51,820 bases of DNA from an uncultured Prevotellaceae bacterium (GCA_900320435.1 ONSH01000008.1:1-51820), one strand, 5' to 3'. Shown: positions 1-8,525, counted from the first letter of the stretch. A program made the numbers and translations. Notes: generated from the sequence alone by a model not told the origin.

Positions 1-233
1 TCGCTGCATTGGAAGACGGCGAAGATGCGCTGCGCTCCCGAGATATCCTGGTACACCTTCATGGCATCCCCCTGTCGGCTGCTGAGCGGCAGAAAGTCGG
101 AAATGTCCTCCTTATAAGTCTGTCGCAGAGCCGAAAGCGCTAGCCCCGCCGTCAACACAGACAGCAGGCAGAAGAGCAGACTCCGGCGGGAGCTCATGCG
201 GTCGTAGAGGCGAAGGACAAAGCGCGAGATCAT
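1..233 (-). CDS. MMPL-family exporter, N-terminal fragment (runs off the window)
   Basis: The first 77 residues of a protein that continues beyond the left edge. It starts MISRFVLRLYDRMSSRRS, followed by one hydrophobic helix (LLFCLLSVLTAGLALSAL) and then a periplasmic stretch containing EDISDFLP, a pattern I associate with the first loop of MMPL/RND-like lipid exporters. The ATG at 233 overlaps the stop of the upstream esterase gene as ATGA, so it belongs to the same operon. In aryl-polyene and flexirubin clusters an MMPL protein is the presumed exporter of the lipid product to the outer membrane. Family call is from a short fragment; the operon context raises confidence. Confidence 0.7.
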   Translation of the reverse strand, partial: MISRFVLRLYDRMSSRRSLLFCLLSVLTAGLALSALRQTYKEDISDFLPLSSRQGDAMKVYQDISGAQRIFAVFQCS

Positions 234-1123
234 GGATCAGTGGTCTGTGAGAATGAGGGTTGAAACGAATCCGTGAACCATCGGAGGAACTCGGCCTTCC
301 AACGGCGACATTCAGACGTGCCTTTTGTCTCGCTGGCGCCGAAGCCGTGTCCGCCGCTTTCGTAGAGCAGATATTGATGGGTCACGCTGTTGGCTGTGAG
401 TGCGGAGTCCATCAGCAGGCTGTTGTGCCAGTCGACGACGGGGTCGTCCTTGCAGTTGACCAGGAAGACGGGCGGACAGTCGGCAGAGATCTGCTGCTCC
501 ATCGAGAGCCGGCGGCGCAGGGCTTCGTCATTCTTTTGCGAATCGCCCAGCAAACCCCGACGGGAGCGTTCGTGGGTGCAGGGTGCCGACATCGTGACGA
601 CGGGGTATATGGCGGCCGAAAAGAGCGGCCGGTCGGAGGGGTCGAACAGCGTGGCTGCCGAGAGTACCAGATGACCGCCGGCAGAGAAGCCCATCACGCC
701 GATGCGTGCGGGGTCCACGCCGTAGTCTGCGGCATGAGCGCGAATGTAACGCAACGCCTGACGCAGATCGTCCTGCGGATCGGGATAGCGTCGGCCCCGG
801 ACGACGTGACGGTAGCGGCTGACGAAAGCCGTCGTGCCGCCCGTGCGGTATTTCAGCACGAATGCCGTGATGCCGTTGCGGTTGAGCCAGCGGGCCACTT
901 CGTCGCCTTCGGCCTTCATGTCGTGCCAGAAGTAACTGCCTCCGGGACAGACGACAACGGCCGTGCGGCCTTCGCCTTTGAGCAGATAGGGCGTCATCCA
1001 CACCGTCGGACGGGAGGCGGAATCCGCCCAGATGTCCACCCGGGCCTGCAACAGGAGCGGCAGCGCCGGCAACAGGGCGAGCAGCCTCAGACGAAGTGAT
1101 ATGGTGTGACGTCGTTTATGCAT
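230..1123 (-). CDS. Secreted alpha/beta hydrolase (esterase/lipase-like)
   Basis: 297 residues. A signal-peptide-like N-terminus (RLRLLALLPALPLLLQA) precedes an alpha/beta-hydrolase fold. The oxyanion-hole segment is CPGGSYFW (about 59-66), the nucleophile elbow is GFSAGG (Ser147), an acid candidate lies in CKDDPVVD (Asp226/227) and the His is in GGHGFG (His259), so the triad looks complete. It resembles the acetyl-esterase/BD-FAE-type hydrolases of Bacteroidota. The gene overlaps the upstream GT2-acyltransferase gene by 8 bases and the downstream MMPL gene by 4. Inferred role: removing or transferring an acyl group on the polyene lipid in the periplasm; the substrate cannot be read from sequence. 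Confidence 0.8.
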   Translation of the reverse strand: MHKRRHTISLRLRLLALLPALPLLLQARVDIWADSASRPTVWMTPYLLKGEGRTAVVVCPGGSYFWHDMKAEGDEVARWLNRNGITAFVLKYRTGGTTAFVSRYRHVVRGRRYPDPQDDLRQALRYIRAHAADYGVDPARIGVMGFSAGGHLVLSAATLFDPSDRPLFSAAIYPVVTMSAPCTHERSRRGLLGDSQKNDEALRRRLSMEQQISADCPPVFLVNCKDDPVVDWHNSLLMDSALTANSVTHQYLLYESGGHGFGASETKGTSECRRWKAEFLRWFTDSFQPSFSQTTDP

Positions 1124-2615
1124 CCTGTTCGATGAGGTTGGCCAAATGGCGGTACATATCTATATATAATTGACGCATGCGGGAAGCCTGCGCTCTGTAG
1201 TCGCCCGCCTGCCGCAACGCCTCGAGCTTCACGGGAGCGCCGAAGCGCAAATGGATGCGGCCGCGCTGGAACACGTAAGTCTTTTTGGGCAGCACCTTGC
1301 CCGGACCGTAGAGACAGGCCGGAAGCACGTCGAGCCCCAAGCGGTCTGCCAGACAGAATGCCCCCTGATGGAAGCGCCGGATGCGGCAGTCTGCGGAGCG
1401 GGTGCCTTCGGGGAAGACGGCGATGCTGTAGCCTTTTCCGGTCAATTCCCGAAGCTTGGGCAAGAGGGTGTCGAAGCCCTCGCTGATGGGCAGATACTCC
1501 GCCGAACGGATGAGCAGGCCGAAGAAGATGTTGTTCCAGACCCAGTCGTTGGTCAGGAAGATGATGTTGGGCGAAAAGGCCAGCAGGCACATCAGGTCGA
1601 TGTGCGACTGGTGGTTGCAGATGATCACGTGCGGACGGTCGAGAGAGGCTTGTGGGTCTTTGTCCCAGGTGAAGCGGACGCCCGGGATCCCGTGACCGAT
1701 CATCACGAAATGCGCCGTACGGTGGATGAGCCGGCGCAGACGGCAGCGCTTCTTTTCGGTGAGCCCCCCGATGTGTTTGTAGATCCACACGCAGGGCGTC
1801 ACCACCAGGAACGACGCTACGAAAAAGAGCACGAAGGCATACGCCGTGCGCAGATATTTGAAGAGCGTGCGCACGATGGCCAGAGGCAGTCCGTAGAGCA
1901 GCGCCAGAAAACACAGCACGGTGTTGAGCACACTGATGCGGGCGAAGTCGGCCGCCGGACGGAAATGGCTCACGCGCTCCTCTCTGGGCGGATAATAGAC
2001 GTCGACGGGAACGGGGACGAGACGGACCCCGTGCCAAGAGGAGAAGACGAGCAGCTCGAGTTCGGCCTCGTAGCGCGAGGTGAGCAGCGAGAGTCCGCAG
2101 AGCTTCCGGATGGGATAGAGGCGGAAGCCCGTCTGCGTGTCGGGCAGGGGATGCAGCGTCTGCACCGCAAACCAGAAATTGGAAAACCTGTTGGCAAACA
2201 GACTGCCGCCCGAAGCGTCGATGCCCGAAAGGTCGCGACTGCCCACGATGAGGGCTCCGGGATGTGCGATGTTGGCCTCCACGAGCCGGGCGATTTCTTT
2301 GGGGTAGTGCTGTCCGTCGGCGTCGAGCGTGACGGCGTAGGCGAAGCCCATCTCCAGCGCTTTGGCAAATCCGCGTTTCAGCGCATAACCTTTGCCTCTG
2401 TTGCGGGAATAATCCACGAGGGTGATGCCCTTCATCGCTCTGAGGATGTCGCCCGTAGCGTCGGTCGAACCGTCGTTCACCACGATGACGTCGTTGCACT
2501 GCTCCAGTGTAGCCTCAACCACAGCAGCGATGGTGCCGCCGTTGTTGTAGGTCGGAATCACGACGCAGATGCCGCGTTCGCTCATGGTCTTCTTCAGGTC
2601 GTCCATCGGGTTCAT
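1116..2615 (-). CDS. GT2 glycosyltransferase fused to a PlsC-type acyltransferase
   Basis: 499 residues. I place the start at the ATG at 2615, which overlaps the upstream stop as ATGA; a longer reading to 2813 only runs antisense-like through the dehydratase gene. Residues 15-230 are a GT-A family 2 glycosyltransferase (VVIPTYNN, VVNDGSTD, metal-binding DAD at 98-100). Two hydrophobic helices follow at about 230-280. Residues 300-499 are a lysophosphatidate-acyltransferase domain with the catalytic NHQSHID (334-340) and FPEGTRS (401-407). The membrane-bound fusion could both glycosylate and acylate a lipid carrier. Such fusions are familiar from Bacteroidota aryl-polyene-type clusters; the exact sugar and acyl donors are unknown. 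Confidence 0.85.
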   Translation of the reverse strand: MNPMDDLKKTMSERGICVVIPTYNNGGTIAAVVEATLEQCNDVIVVNDGSTDATGDILRAMKGITLVDYSRNRGKGYALKRGFAKALEMGFAYAVTLDADGQHYPKEIARLVEANIAHPGALIVGSRDLSGIDASGGSLFANRFSNFWFAVQTLHPLPDTQTGFRLYPIRKLCGLSLLTSRYEAELELLVFSSWHGVRLVPVPVDVYYPPREERVSHFRPAADFARISVLNTVLCFLALLYGLPLAIVRTLFKYLRTAYAFVLFFVASFLVVTPCVWIYKHIGGLTEKKRCRLRRLIHRTAHFVMIGHGIPGVRFTWDKDPQASLDRPHVIICNHQSHIDLMCLLAFSPNIIFLTNDWVWNNIFFGLLIRSAEYLPISEGFDTLLPKLRELTGKGYSIAVFPEGTRSADCRIRRFHQGAFCLADRLGLDVLPACLYGPGKVLPKKTYVFQRGRIHLRFGAPVKLEALRQAGDYRAQASRMRQLYIDMYRHLANLIEQDA

Positions 2616-2986
2616 ACGGCGGTGTGAATGAGTGACATTTTGGCTATAACGCGGCCTTCGTGCTCCACCTTGACGGAAGAGCGTATGAGGCCCTCCGCAT
2701 CTGCCGGAGTCGGGCTTACGGTGAAGCCGACGGAGGGCGTTATCACAGGCGAAACGGGGGAGAGAAACTTCACGTTGACGGCCTTCTTCAGCTGCAACTT
2801 GCGGCCGAGACACTCTTCCAGCAGTTCTCCCGCCATCTGCACCAGACAGACGCCCGGCGTGACGGGCTCTCCGGGGAAATGTGCCCCGTAGATTTCGTGC
2901 GCAGCATTCAGATTCAGCGAGAAACGTGTCGTCCCGCCCTTGTGCTCTGTGTCGGCTATGGTGTACAGTTTATTCTTCAGTGTCAT
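2612..2986 (-). CDS. Hotdog-fold 3-hydroxyacyl-ACP dehydratase-like protein
   Basis: 124 residues, a single hotdog domain. The FabZ signature is visible as AHFPGEPVTPGV (His36). The position that holds the catalytic Glu in FabZ or Asp in FabA is Gln50 here, although Glu54 lies one helical turn later. That makes it either a divergent dehydratase of the polyene type or a catalytically altered member. It overlaps the upstream lipoprotein-like gene by 17 bases and the downstream glycosyltransferase gene by 4. Expected role: dehydration of the 3-hydroxyacyl-ACP intermediate in each round of polyene extension. Confidence 0.75.
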   Translation of the reverse strand: MTLKNKLYTIADTEHKGGTTRFSLNLNAAHEIYGAHFPGEPVTPGVCLVQMAGELLEECLGRKLQLKKAVNVKFLSPVSPVITPSVGFTVSPTPADAEGLIRSSVKVEHEGRVIAKMSLIHTAV

Positions 2987-3422
2987 GGGGATGCGGTGTG
3001 TCGAGGCTGTCGGCCATCGGGGTGAAACGGTAGAGGATATGGCGACGCTCGTTGCGGTATTCTCCCTCTCCGGCGTTCATGCTCCTCAGGAGCAGGCGCA
3101 GATCCGAGCGGAGTGTGCGGCGGATATACCAGCGGTCCATCATCTTCATCACCGAGAGCAGCCGCACGCGGTCTTTCCGCCGGTCGTAGACGAAGTCCAT
3201 GGCGCTGACGCCGAACTCGTTGAAGATGCTGCCCCGCAGCGTGTCCCCTGCGCAGCGCATGATGCAGACGCCGCTGAGATAGCCCCGCGGCAGTTCGATG
3301 TAGGCCTCGTAGCGAGAAGCCTCTCCCGACGGGGAGGGCAGCAGCGACTGGGCCTTCAGCGACAGCGCCGAAGAGAGCATCAGGCTAACGCACCAGGAAA
3401 AGATTGTCGTCGAGCTTTTCAT
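2970..3422 (-). CDS. Exported protein of unknown function (possibly LolB-like)
   Basis: 150 residues. The N-terminus MKSSTTIFSWCVSLMLSSAL is a plausible signal peptide ending near LKAQS. The mature part is predicted beta-rich (YEAYIELPRGYLSGVCIM, DTLRGSIFNEFGVSAMDFVY) and then basic (WYIRRTLRSDLRLLLRSM). I do not recognise the family with confidence. Its place directly after the LolA-like gene, which it overlaps by 38 bases, suggests a partner in lipid transport, in the way LolB partners LolA. The long overlap could mean the true start is a later Met. Confidence 0.55.
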   Translation of the reverse strand: MKSSTTIFSWCVSLMLSSALSLKAQSLLPSPSGEASRYEAYIELPRGYLSGVCIMRCAGDTLRGSIFNEFGVSAMDFVYDRRKDRVRLLSVMKMMDRWYIRRTLRSDLRLLLRSMNAGEGEYRNERRHILYRFTPMADSLDTPHPHDTEE

Positions 3423-4008
3423 TCAGGCGTATGTTGTTCAGTTCGATGACCGTGCGGTCGTCGTTCTTCTCGGTCAGTTCCACCCGGGTCACGCAGGCGT
3501 TGTCCCGGTTGAAGTGCAGCGTGATCAGGCGGAACATCTGCTTCATGTTCTTGCGCTGGGGCGTCAGTGTGGCGACATACTCTGCGGCAGTGGACTTGAG
3601 GCTGCTTTTGAAGTTTTTGTCGTCCAGACAGTTGCCCACCACGCTGCTCAGCATGATCTGCACGATCTCGCGAAACATCCTGTTCTGGTCGACGTCGATG
3701 ACGTCGCTCCTGTTTTTGTTCCTGAGCAGCACCTCATTGCCGTTGAGGATGAAGACGTAGGTGTAGGGCGAGGTGTATTCCCAGCGGAGGCGGTCGCTCT
3801 TTTTGTAGCACATGCGGCCCTTAGAGACCATCTTGTCTTTGAGCACGCTGAGGTGTTTCGTCTGCACGAAGTCGCACGAGAGTGCGTTGATTCGGGCCGT
3901 TGCCTCGTTGAGCCGGCGGCGTATGGCGGCTTCGTCGGTGTTTTGCGCCTGAGTCGCGAGCAGTGAGGCCAGCAGACAGCAGAGGGTCAGGATTGTTCGT
4001 TTCATCAT
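3385..4008 (-). CDS. LolA-like periplasmic lipid/lipoprotein carrier
   Basis: 207 residues beginning at tandem ATG codons (4008/4005); I prefer 4008 because it gives an ATGA overlap with the transporter gene. The signal peptide is MKRTILTLCCLLASLLATQAQ. The body fits the LolA/outer-membrane-carrier fold: LSCDFVQTKHLSVLKDKMVSKG, then LRWEYTSPYTYVFILNGNEV, both hallmarks of the family. A longer reading to 4356 is rejected because the extension lies inside the preceding gene. In polyene clusters a dedicated LolA homologue is thought to ferry the lipid across the periplasm after release from the inner membrane, here probably handed on by the MMPL protein. Confidence 0.85.
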   Translation of the reverse strand: MMKRTILTLCCLLASLLATQAQNTDEAAIRRRLNEATARINALSCDFVQTKHLSVLKDKMVSKGRMCYKKSDRLRWEYTSPYTYVFILNGNEVLLRNKNRSDVIDVDQNRMFREIVQIMLSSVVGNCLDDKNFKSSLKSTAAEYVATLTPQRKNMKQMFRLITLHFNRDNACVTRVELTEKNDDRTVIELNNIRLNEKLDDNLFLVR

Positions 4009-4358
4009 CTTGCAATTAAGGCGCATCCCAGGATGATGCAGGCTACGCCGCACCATTTCTGCAGGGACACTTCTTCGTGAAAAAACAGTATGGCCGCCAC
4101 CATGCCGAAGACGTAGCTCATGCTGGCCATCGGATAGGCGGTGCTGAAGGGGAAGTGCCTGAGGATATACATCCACACCAGTGAGGCCGAGCCGAAGAGC
4201 AGGCCGCAGGCGGCCAGTTGCCAGTTGAGCGCCAGCGCCGCGAAGAAGTCTTTGCTCCAGGCGAAAGGCGGCATCTTGGCCAGCGCGAATTTCAGAAACA
4301 CCTGTCCGCTGCAGAGCAGCAGGCTTTGCATCACGGCGAAAGGAATTATTCTCCACAT
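4005..4358 (-). CDS. Small four-helix EamA/SMR-like transporter
   Basis: 117 residues with four hydrophobic helices: residues 3-27, 39-65, 70-92 and 100-115. Motifs such as GQVFLKFAL near the start and AYPMASMSYVFGM in helix 3 resemble the small multidrug resistance/ArnE-ArnF type of undecaprenyl-linked sugar flippase. The start at 4358 overlaps the upstream ketosynthase gene by 13 bases. A longer reading to 4691 is shadow sequence inside that gene. Inferred role: flipping a lipid-linked intermediate, perhaps the product of the GT2-PlsC fusion, to the periplasmic face. Confidence 0.75.
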   Translation of the reverse strand: MWRIIPFAVMQSLLLCSGQVFLKFALAKMPPFAWSKDFFAALALNWQLAACGLLFGSASLVWMYILRHFPFSTAYPMASMSYVFGMVAAILFFHEEVSLQKWCGVACIILGCALIAR

Positions 4359-6112
4359 GTCAGTACCATTGCTATTGAGTGTAACGGTTTCAGATCTCTC
4401 TTGCCCAGGCGGCTCATGATGTCGCAGAATTCGGGCGTCGTCTCGTCGTGCAGCCCCACCAGCACGCTTCGGGCCCGTCCGCTCCTGATGAGCATCTCCG
4501 CATCGGCCGTCGCCCATCTCAGAGAATCTTCTCCGTGGGTGTAGGTGGCGTTGTAGCCGTGACAACCCGTGTGGATGGCGACGGCGCTGCCGATGGTGTT
4601 GTGGGTGCTCTGCATGAACCACGTGGGCTTCAGGCCCTGTTCGCCTTCGTCGCGCAACTGGTTGAGCAGCTGCACGCTGTTCTCCAGACAACCGAGCGAG
4701 GTGGCCGTGATGATGGCGTCGGGCGTCTCCACGCCGGCTTCTTCCAGCGCTCGGAGAGAAGAGAGCAGGGCGCTCTTGAGGATGCGGCCCAGACGGCGCG
4801 CCTCCATAGGTTTGACGTAGTTCTTGATTTCAGCGAGGGCGGCCTCGTCGGTGATCTCCACGCGGGCGGCCACTTTGACGGCGCGCTCTTCACACGATGC
4901 TGTCTCCATTCTTTTCGAAGGCGCCTCTGCCGAGAGGATCAGCGAGGTGTCGTTGCCGCCGAAGCCGAACGAGTTGCACATGATGTGGCGCAGCCTGCAT
5001 CCTTCCTGTCCGAGGGTGGGGATGATGCCGCCCTCAATGGGGTGCTGCCATCCCAGATTGGCGGGGATGAAACCTTGCTGCATGGCCAGAAGACAGATGA
5101 CGGTCTCGATGCTGCCGGAGGCGCTGGTGGCGTGTCCGGTGAAGGATTTCGTGCTGGAGACGGGTGGCATCTCTGTGCCGAAGACGCGCTGCAGTGCAAC
5201 GCCTTCGCTCAGATCGTTGTTGGGTGTACCTGTGCCGTGTGCGTTCACGTAGTCGATGTCCCTTGGGGAGAGTCCGGCGCTTTCAAGTGCTTCCTTCATG
5301 GCCAGACAGGCGCCTTCTCCGTTGTCCGATGAGGCCGTCTGGTGGAAGGCGTCGCAGGCGTTGCCCGAACCGCTGAACCAGGCCTGTATCTCTGCGCCCC
5401 GTTCCCGTGCCGCCGTTTCGCTTTCAAGCACGACGTAAGCGGCCCCCTCTCCCAGATTCAGTCCGGCGCGTGTATCATCGAAGGGGCGACACTGCTGCCG
5501 GTCGAGTATCATGAGGGCGTTGAAACCGTTGAGGTGGAAACGTGTCAGTGCCTCCGTACCGCCCGCCACCACGATGTCGGCCTGTCCGCTTTCTATCAGG
5601 CGCGCCCCCAGCATCAGCGCATTGGCCGACGAGGAGCAGGCGGTGGAGAGGGTGGTGCTGTCGTCGAACAGGCGGAAGCGCCGGGCGATCTGCTGCGTGC
5701 TGCTGCCGCAGTCGTGGGTCTTCATGCAGCCGAGATGTTCGTCGCTCTCGAAGAAGCTGCCGTAATAGCGCTCCGTCAGATCCATGCCGCCGACGGTGGT
5801 GCCGGACACCAGCAGGATGCGCCGTCCGTCTTTGCGCTCCACACGGGCTTCCTTCAGCGCCTGCTCCGCCGCCATCATGCCCATCAGCACCGTGCGACTC
5901 ACTTCCTTTGCGGCGTCGATGCCGAGCCGTCGCTTCATGTCTTCCGACGACATCTTCACCTCGCCCACAGGCAGTTCGTGATGCACGGACTCCAGATGAT
6001 GCATCTCCCCGATACCCGTACGTCTTTCGAGCAGCGAGCGGGTGACTTCCTCTTTCGAGCAACCGATGGCCGAGACGATGCCGGCTCCCGTGATGACGAT
6101 ATTCTTTCTCAC
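4346..6112 (-). CDS. Beta-ketoacyl-ACP synthase with an extra C-terminal condensing-enzyme-like domain
   Basis: 588 residues. Residues 1-395 form a complete KAS I/II-type ketosynthase with the triad Cys159 (TACSSS), His292 (NAHGTGTP) and His327 (FTGHA), ending in the usual CNSFGFGGNDTSLIL. Residues 415-588 are an additional region (AIITATSLGCLENS, THNTIGSAVAIHTGCHGYNATYTHG) that reads like the short ketosynthase-N-terminal-like proteins found as separate genes in proteobacterial aryl-polyene clusters. The gene follows the free ACP by 9 bases. It should extend the polyene chain by decarboxylative condensation on ACP. Confidence 0.88.
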   Translation of the reverse strand: MRKNIVITGAGIVSAIGCSKEEVTRSLLERRTGIGEMHHLESVHHELPVGEVKMSSEDMKRRLGIDAAKEVSRTVLMGMMAAEQALKEARVERKDGRRILLVSGTTVGGMDLTERYYGSFFESDEHLGCMKTHDCGSSTQQIARRFRLFDDSTTLSTACSSSANALMLGARLIESGQADIVVAGGTEALTRFHLNGFNALMILDRQQCRPFDDTRAGLNLGEGAAYVVLESETAARERGAEIQAWFSGSGNACDAFHQTASSDNGEGACLAMKEALESAGLSPRDIDYVNAHGTGTPNNDLSEGVALQRVFGTEMPPVSSTKSFTGHATSASGSIETVICLLAMQQGFIPANLGWQHPIEGGIIPTLGQEGCRLRHIMCNSFGFGGNDTSLILSAEAPSKRMETASCEERAVKVAARVEITDEAALAEIKNYVKPMEARRLGRILKSALLSSLRALEEAGVETPDAIITATSLGCLENSVQLLNQLRDEGEQGLKPTWFMQSTHNTIGSAVAIHTGCHGYNATYTHGEDSLRWATADAEMLIRSGRARSVLVGLHDETTPEFCDIMSRLGKRDLKPLHSIAMVLTCGE

Positions 6113-6121
6113 CGTTCTCTG

Positions 6122-6379
6122 TTATTTCTTGCGGTTTTTGCTCACGTAGTCGGCGATGGTGGCGATGCTCTTGAAGATGCCTTTACCCTCTGCGGGGTTG
6201 GCCAGCTTGATGCCGTATTTCTTCTCCAGCAGGACGATGATTTCCAGCACGTCGATGGAGTCCAGACCAAGTCCTTCGCCGAAAAGCGGAGCGTCCGTCT
6301 CGATGTCGTCGGGCGTCATATCCTCCAGATTGAGCACCTTGATGATTTCCTGTTTCAGTTCAAGTTCAAGTTCTTCCAT
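6122..6379 (-). CDS. Acyl carrier protein
   Basis: 85 residues, acidic and helical, with the phosphopantetheine attachment Ser41 in GLGLDSIDVLEII. This is a free-standing carrier for the growing polyene chain. It sits between the two large ketosynthase genes (gaps of 6 and 9 bases), which marks it as cluster-dedicated and not the housekeeping AcpP. A second carrier domain lies at the end of the methyltransferase fusion upstream in the operon. Confidence 0.95.
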   Translation of the reverse strand: MEELELELKQEIIKVLNLEDMTPDDIETDAPLFGEGLGLDSIDVLEIIVLLEKKYGIKLANPAEGKGIFKSIATIADYVSKNRKK

Positions 6380-6385
6380 ATTATG

Positions 6386-8080
6386 TTATTTGTTTGATTC
6401 GATGATATATATGCTTGCTTCATAATGCGTGTCGTCGGTGCAGTCGATCCATCCGGCAATGAGGCTGTCGAGCCTGCGGTCCAGGAGTGTGGCGCCGATG
6501 ATGCGGTCGATGAGGGCTTCGTCCTTTCCGGGCATGATGCAGAAGTTGGTCTCGCCCCTGTAGCCGTTGCGCAGGGCGATCTCGCCCGTCACGATGTTGG
6601 GCAGGGTGTAGATGAAGGCCGAGGGGCTGGGGTAGTAGTTCTCGCCTTCTCCTATGGTGGTCTCGTAGGCTCTGTCGGCCATGATGCTGGACGAACTGTT
6701 GCAGAGCACCACAGCTCTCGTGGCGTCTTCCTCCCGGCGTTCTTTCCCTTCGGCCTGCAGCAGCAGTTCCGAGGCTACGAAGCCCAGTCGTGCCAACGGG
6801 TCCATCTTGTAGTATTTCGGGTACGATGCGATATGCTGTTTGTAGAGCGCCGTCAGTCGCGCGAGTCCTTCGCCTTCGCAGGCGATCTCCCGTCCGTCCA
6901 CCCGGACTCTTTCGGGCGTAATCTCCACGCTGTGGGTGCGCACGAAGTCCGGCGCTTCCTTTTCTGCGGGCGCGTCCTTCGCCTCTGTCCTCACGAGCGA
7001 GAGTGCCGCATTGCCTCCGCCGAAGCCCGAGATCATCTTCACGAAACGGCGGCCGTCGGTCTTACGGAGTGCCGAGACGACGTCGATGCGGCCCGAAACG
7101 CCGCGTTCGCCGTAACCCTTTGTGGGGAGTATGAAGCCCCGCTCCAGCGCTGCCGCCGTGAGCACCGTCTCCAGAATGCCCGCTGCGCCGAGTGTGTGGC
7201 CCGTGTAGCCTTTGAGGGCGTTGACGGGAACGTCTCCGAAGCCGCATCCGGCGATGGCGACGCTCTCCATCTGGTCGTTGAACATCGTGGCCGTCCCGTG
7301 TGCGTTGATGAGGGCGATACCCTCTGCGGCCACAGCCCTGAGTGCGGCGGAGGCGCCTTCAGCCCGGGGCGAGGGCGAGGTGATGTGGTGGGCGTCGTTG
7401 TTCACGGCGCCGGCTTCGAGGGCCCAGAGCACCGGCGCTCCTTCGGGGGCCTTTCGGCTGAGGACGACGGTGGCGGCGGCTTCTCCCAGATTCAGCCCCA
7501 GGCGCTCCAGGTCGAAGGGACGGCAGGCGTCTTCCGAGACGGCTTTGAGTGTCTGAAATCCGCTCACGGTGAAGCGGCAGGCGACATCGGCGCCCGTGAC
7601 GACGGCATTGTCGTAGCAACCCGCCTCCAGCAACCTCCCCGCTGTGATCATCGCCGAGACGCCCGAGATGCAGGCGTTGCACACCGTGAGCGTTTTGCCC
7701 TTGAAGCCTAAGGTCCGGGCGATATGCTCTGCGGCCTCTGCGGGGCTGATGCGCTTTTCGCCGTCGGTGCCCAAGAGCTCGATGTTGCCTTTGGTGGTAC
7801 TGAGGACGAACAGCGTGCGTCCGCTTGCAGCATCAATCTTGCAGCGGCTCATCGCTTCGCGGGCGGAGCTGCAGACCAGCGCTTCGAATCGCGTCATGCC
7901 CTCGCGGGCCATCCGGGCTGTCTGCTCGCGTGAGAAGAGCGAGGCACAGACCGCAGTGGGGATGCCCCACAGACCTTCGTGCCGACGCAGCGCGGAGTGT
8001 CCCTGAAGGATGGCCTCCAGGTTTTCTCCGGTCGTTGCTCCGAGCGGTGAGGTGATGTTGTCCGCGATGATATAAATCAT
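6386..8080 (-). CDS. Second ketosynthase with a C-terminal condensing-enzyme-like domain
   Basis: 564 residues. The N-terminal 375 residues are a divergent ketosynthase: Cys137 (CNACISG), His261 (NAHGTATMF) and His295 (GYTGHTLGAAG) are all present, so it is not an obvious chain-length-factor pseudoenzyme despite weak overall similarity to the third ketosynthase at 11304. Residues 390-564 form another ketosynthase-N-like domain (VVLCNSSSSIMADRAYETTIG, FIYTLPNIVTGEIALRNGYRGE), parallel to the one in the neighbouring synthase. It may be the initiating synthase or the partner of a heterodimer. It starts four bases after the thioesterase stop. Confidence 0.82.
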   Translation of the reverse strand: MIYIIADNITSPLGATTGENLEAILQGHSALRRHEGLWGIPTAVCASLFSREQTARMAREGMTRFEALVCSSAREAMSRCKIDAASGRTLFVLSTTKGNIELLGTDGEKRISPAEAAEHIARTLGFKGKTLTVCNACISGVSAMITAGRLLEAGCYDNAVVTGADVACRFTVSGFQTLKAVSEDACRPFDLERLGLNLGEAAATVVLSRKAPEGAPVLWALEAGAVNNDAHHITSPSPRAEGASAALRAVAAEGIALINAHGTATMFNDQMESVAIAGCGFGDVPVNALKGYTGHTLGAAGILETVLTAAALERGFILPTKGYGERGVSGRIDVVSALRKTDGRRFVKMISGFGGGNAALSLVRTEAKDAPAEKEAPDFVRTHSVEITPERVRVDGREIACEGEGLARLTALYKQHIASYPKYYKMDPLARLGFVASELLLQAEGKERREEDATRAVVLCNSSSSIMADRAYETTIGEGENYYPSPSAFIYTLPNIVTGEIALRNGYRGETNFCIMPGKDEALIDRIIGATLLDRRLDSLIAGWIDCTDDTHYEASIYIIESNK

Positions 8081-8084
8081 TCCG

Positions 8085-8525
8085 TCAATCCGTTATTCCC
8101 CAGCGCCTTTTCCACGCTTCGAAGAAGGGCGGATTGTTCCAGGCGAGTTTGTGGTTGAGGTCGGTGAACACCTGCACCGAGTGTGCCGTTGTCAGCAGCG
8201 AGCCGTCGGCGGTGTCACGTATCTCGTAGTCGTAGGTGAGTCGTGCCGAAAGCGTCGGCCTGTACCAGATGTCGATGCGGGGCTTCATGCCGAAGAGGAT
8301 GGGCTTCTTGTAGCGTATGTTGAGCTCCACCAGCGGGGCCTGATAGCCGTTGGCGGCGATGGTGGCGTGGTCGATGCCGTATTTCTCGCCGAAGGCTCTG
8401 CGGGCGTCCTCCAGATAGTGGGCGTAGGACCCGTGCCAGGCGATGTTCATCGAGTCCACTTCGCTGAAGCGTATCTCCAGCGTCCTCGACGCCGTGAGCA
8501 GTTGCGATTTATCCTTGTTCTTCAT
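8085..8525 (-). CDS. Hotdog thioesterase (4HBT/YbgC type)
   Basis: 146 residues. The opening LEIRFSEVDSMNIAWHGSYAHYLEDARRAF carries the 4-hydroxybenzoyl-CoA thioesterase pattern with Asp24 and the WHG triplet. Residues 60-120 complete a single hotdog domain. The gene overlaps the upstream dehydratase by 17 bases and is followed by the second ketosynthase. Expected role: release or editing of acyl-ACP/CoA intermediates in polyene synthesis, which aryl-polyene clusters commonly contain. Confidence 0.85.
   Translation of the reverse strand: MKNKDKSQLLTASRTLEIRFSEVDSMNIAWHGSYAHYLEDARRAFGEKYGIDHATIAANGYQAPLVELNIRYKKPILFGMKPRIDIWYRPTLSARLTYDYEIRDTADGSLLTTAHSVQVFTDLNHKLAWNNPPFFEAWKRRWGITD

Noticed and set aside
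1170-2627. Long plus-strand reading frame of 485 codons
   Set aside because: It lies antisense to the GT2-PlsC gene, has no recognisable domain, and is explained by the GC-rich codon pattern of the real gene. The same applies to the long frames at 260-1099, 5342-6397, 9536-11206, 21737-23380 and 37020-38549.
4359-4691. N-terminal extension of the small EamA-like transporter
   Set aside because: The extra residues are Arg/His-rich shadow sequence within the ketosynthase gene; the membrane protein starts naturally at 4358.
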